From assembly GCF_000376565.1 (NCBI RefSeq), contig NZ_BARG01000052.1:124001-188000 (forward strand): a stretch of DNA of 64,000 bases. Reading direction: 5' to 3'. A program made the translations under genes and the position numbers. This stretch comes from Streptomyces hokutonensis (GTDB taxonomy: Bacteria; Actinomycetota; Actinomycetes; Streptomycetales; Streptomycetaceae). Below the pieces are notes generated by a model. The model was not told where the DNA came from, did no database searches, and saw nothing but the letters and a program-made list of their open reading frames with translations. Below, in pieces: positions 61,963 to 64,000 of this stretch. The stretch's first letter is position 1; every line of letters begins with the position of its first letter.

Positions 61963-62946
61963 TTGAAAGCCATCGTGCAGGACGTCTACGGCCCGGCGGA
62001 CGTACTGGAGTTGCGGGACATCGACCGACCGGTGCCCGGCCCCGACGAGGTACTGATCCGAGTGCGCGCCGCCGGTGCCGGGCCCGACGTATGGCATCTG
62101 ATGACCGGCCTGCCCTATCCGGCGCGACTCGTCTTTGGTCTGCGGAGGCCGAAGAACCCCGTGCCCGGCTGGGACGGCGCGGGGGTGGTCGAGGCGGTCG
62201 GCCCCGGCGTGACCGACCTCGAACCCGGAGACGCCGTCCACGGCGAATGCCGGGGCTCCTTCGCCGAGTTCGCCCTCGCCAAGGCCGGCAGGATCGCGCG
62301 GAAACCCGACGGCCTCACCTTCGAACAGGCCGCCGCCGTCCCCTGCTCCGGTGTCACCGCCCTCCAGGCGCTGCACACCAGGGCCGGTCTGCGACCGGGC
62401 CAGCAGGTCCTGGTCATCGGAGCCTCGGGCGGAGTCGGCAGTTTCGCCGTCCAACTCGCCACCGCGCACGGCGCCGAGGCGACCGCGGTCTGCGGTCCGG
62501 ACGCGGCGGACTTCGTCCGATCCCTGGGCGCCGTCGACGTCATCGACTACACCCGCGAGGAGATCACCGACCGCCCGCGCCGGTACGACGTCGTCCTGGA
62601 CGCCGCGGGCAACCGCAGTGTCTCGCTCCTGCGCAGCGTGCTCACTCCGCACGGCACCCTCGTCCGTGTCGGCGGCGAAGGCGGGAGCCAGTGGTTCGCC
62701 GACGCGGGCATCCGACTGGAGATGGGGCTGCGCTCGCTGTTCGGGGGCCCGAAGCTCCGGGGCATGCTCGCGGTCGTACGCCGTGCGGACCTTCAGACTC
62801 TCGACGCCCTCATCGACAAGGGTGAACTCACTCCCGTGGTCGACCGCACCTTTCCACTGGCCGAAGCCGCCGACGCCGTCCGCCACTTGGAGAACGGCCA
62901 CCCGCAGGGCAAGGTCGTCGTCACGGTCGCGGGACCGGGGGACTGA
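61963..62946 (+). CDS. NAD(P)H:quinone-oxidoreductase-like zinc-free MDR enzyme
   Basis: This 327-residue reductase has KAIVQDVYGPADVLELRDID at its start, WDGAGVVEAVGPGV, the cofactor segment VLVIGASGGVGSFAVQLATAHG and DVVLDAAGNRS. The TTG at 61963 follows GGGAGG by eight bases and fits the family start; a GTG at 61903 would add a non-homologous tail. Its 3' end overlaps the convergent phosphatase gene by 26 bp. Confidence 0.85.
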   Translation: MKAIVQDVYGPADVLELRDIDRPVPGPDEVLIRVRAAGAGPDVWHLMTGLPYPARLVFGLRRPKNPVPGWDGAGVVEAVGPGVTDLEPGDAVHGECRGSFAEFALAKAGRIARKPDGLTFEQAAAVPCSGVTALQALHTRAGLRPGQQVLVIGASGGVGSFAVQLATAHGAEATAVCGPDAADFVRSLGAVDVIDYTREEITDRPRRYDVVLDAAGNRSVSLLRSVLTPHGTLVRVGGEGGSQWFADAGIRLEMGLRSLFGGPKLRGMLAVVRRADLQTLDALIDKGELTPVVDRTFPLAEAADAVRHLENGHPQGKVVVTVAGPGD

Positions 62947-63730
62947 CCGTCGACTGCCACAACTCCCGCGCTTCCGCCGCGACTCCGGGCGCGGCCAGCA
63001 GCAACGGCGTGTCGTAGGCCGGGAGTTGCGGCACTGCGACCGCCCCTGCCTCCGTCGCGATCAGCAGCGCCGGGAGACCGTCCACCGGGTGGAACTCGCC
63101 GATCGCGGCGGCGGCCGCCCGGCCCGCCGCGACCTGCACCAGGGACAGTGCCGTCGAGCCCATCACGCGAACCGTGCAGTGCCGGTCGGCCAGTCGGGCC
63201 ATCAGCGCGTCCAGGCCGGGCCAGTGCGCGTGCGCCGCCCACTCCGTCATGAACACATGGCCGGTCAGTGTCGTGTGGTCCGCCGCGTGGATCGGGACGC
63301 CGTTCAGGTGCGCGCCCCTGCCCCGTACGGCCGTGAACACCTCGCCCCGCCACGGGTCCGCGACCAGGCCCAGCAGAGGGGAGCCGTCCGGTCGCGCGAG
63401 GCCCAGCGAGAAGGAGCACCAGCCCAGCCCGTGGGCGTGGTTGGTGGTTCCGTCCACGGGGTCGATCACCCAGTGCGGGGCGTCCGACGCGCCCTCCTCG
63501 ACGCCGTACTCCTCGCCGTCGATCCCCCAGCCGGGGAACTCGCGCCGCAGCACCGACCGTACGTGCCGCTCCACCGCCTCGTCCGTGTCCGTGACGATGT
63601 CGGCCGGGCCCGCCTTCTGCCGGACCGGGCCCGAGGCCCCGCCGTTCCCGCCGCGGATCGTCTCCGATGCCCACGCGGCCAGTTCCACGGCCACCCGAAG
63701 CGCGGCGTCCAGGTCATGCTCGTTCGTCAC
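62921..63730 (-). CDS. Inositol monophosphatase-family protein
   Basis: This 269-residue magnesium-dependent phosphatase has the metal motifs GEEYG and WVIDPVDGTTNHAHG and a C-terminal WxxD-like region altered to EFHPVDGLPALL. It would remove phosphate from inositol phosphate or a related sugar phosphate. The GTG at 63730 after GGGGAAG is preferred; upstream frame to 63826 is less likely. It is convergent with the oxidoreductase gene. Confidence 0.85.
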   Translation of the reverse strand: MTNEHDLDAALRVAVELAAWASETIRGGNGGASGPVRQKAGPADIVTDTDEAVERHVRSVLRREFPGWGIDGEEYGVEEGASDAPHWVIDPVDGTTNHAHGLGWCSFSLGLARPDGSPLLGLVADPWRGEVFTAVRGRGAHLNGVPIHAADHTTLTGHVFMTEWAAHAHWPGLDALMARLADRHCTVRVMGSTALSLVQVAAGRAAAAAIGEFHPVDGLPALLIATEAGAVAVPQLPAYDTPLLLAAPGVAAEARELWQSTVSPPVPRP

Positions 63731-63921
63731 TGCTCTTCCCCACTCCAGTCGTGTGCGGGCGAACCATCCCGGGTCGGCCTCGGTCCAGGAGATCACGTCG
63801 TCGTACGGCTTGGTCGGCGGTCTCACCCGTCGGGCTCACGGATGCCTCGCGGTACGGGGTGCGGGCGTGGTTGGCGGTACATGACGTGCGATGCGGCACG
63901 GTTGCGGTTCGTATAGGCGGT

Positions 63922-64000
63922 ATGCGACGACGAATAACAACCCGGGACGGGCTTTCCCGTCTGTGCGTGGCCGTGATGGTGTCCGGCCTTCTCCTCACCG
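63922..64000 (+). CDS. N-terminus of a secreted or membrane protein (cut by window end)
   Basis: From the ATG at 63922 the frame reads MRRRITTRDGLSRLCVAVMV followed by SGLLLT. A basic start followed by a hydrophobic stretch is a signal peptide or anchor. The rest is outside the window, so no function can be given. Confidence 0.55.
   Translation, partial: MRRRITTRDGLSRLCVAVMVSGLLLT

Overview
The window is very GC-rich, has short or overlapping gene junctions (many 4-nt ATGA or GTGA overlaps), GTG/TTG/CTG starts and rare TTA leucine codons. All of this points to a Streptomyces or close relative. I see no rRNA, tRNA, CRISPR array or intact insertion sequence. Everything here is read from the sequence and from memory of protein families; no search was run.

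Most of the window looks like a sulfur-acquisition island. It has four peptide/nickel/opine-type ABC importers, each with its own lipoprotein: 1639-7185; 9202-14547; 27871-33097 on the minus strand; and 41878-46837. The importers sit beside FMN-dependent luciferase-like monooxygenases (7186, 26861, 46851, 48194), a TauD-family dioxygenase (49559), an isopenicillin-N-synthase-like oxygenase (39465), a membrane dipeptidase (14544), a sulfite-oxidase-like enzyme (37823), two O-acetylhomoserine sulfhydrylases (40487, 54295) and homoserine O-acetyltransferase (53153). The left edge holds a cysteine desulfurase with the long N-terminal extension seen in cargo of family 2A encapsulins. The likely logic is import of an organosulfur compound, oxidative C-S cleavage, and capture of sulfide or sulfite into homocysteine or cysteine.

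The regulation fits this reading. Two importer operons (9202-15988 plus strand; 33097-26861 minus strand) are preceded by the same stack: a sigma70-like promoter, a SAM-IV-type riboswitch, then a short leader peptide ending in a conserved RR-x-(V/I)-D block and cysteine codons. Related cysteine leader peptides lie before the sulfite-oxidase-like gene (37615) and the metY-metX pair (55861). A weaker candidate lies before the third plus-strand operon (39230).

Between these are two compact minus-strand clusters that look like specialised metabolism. In each, the first gene carries a TTA codon, which suggests bldA control. One (16049-19564) joins a chorismatase of the FkbO/Hyg5 type, an aryl-CoA ligase and an EamA exporter, divergent from a LuxR-type regulator (19767). 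The other (20856-25846) joins a 2OG-Fe(II) oxygenase-like protein, a YVTN beta-propeller, an unrecognised protein, a YcaQ/AlkZ-type DNA glycosylase and an MFS exporter. That set has the look of a small unknown pathway with self-resistance.

From 33783 to 37373 come a MerR-linked oxidoreductase, a TetR regulator and an unrecognised protein. From 56057 to the end the genes are ordinary chromosomal ones: YdcF-like, methyltransferase, ankyrin, FUSC exporter, MFS, quinone-oxidoreductase-like, inositol monophosphatase, and the start of a secreted protein cut by the window edge.
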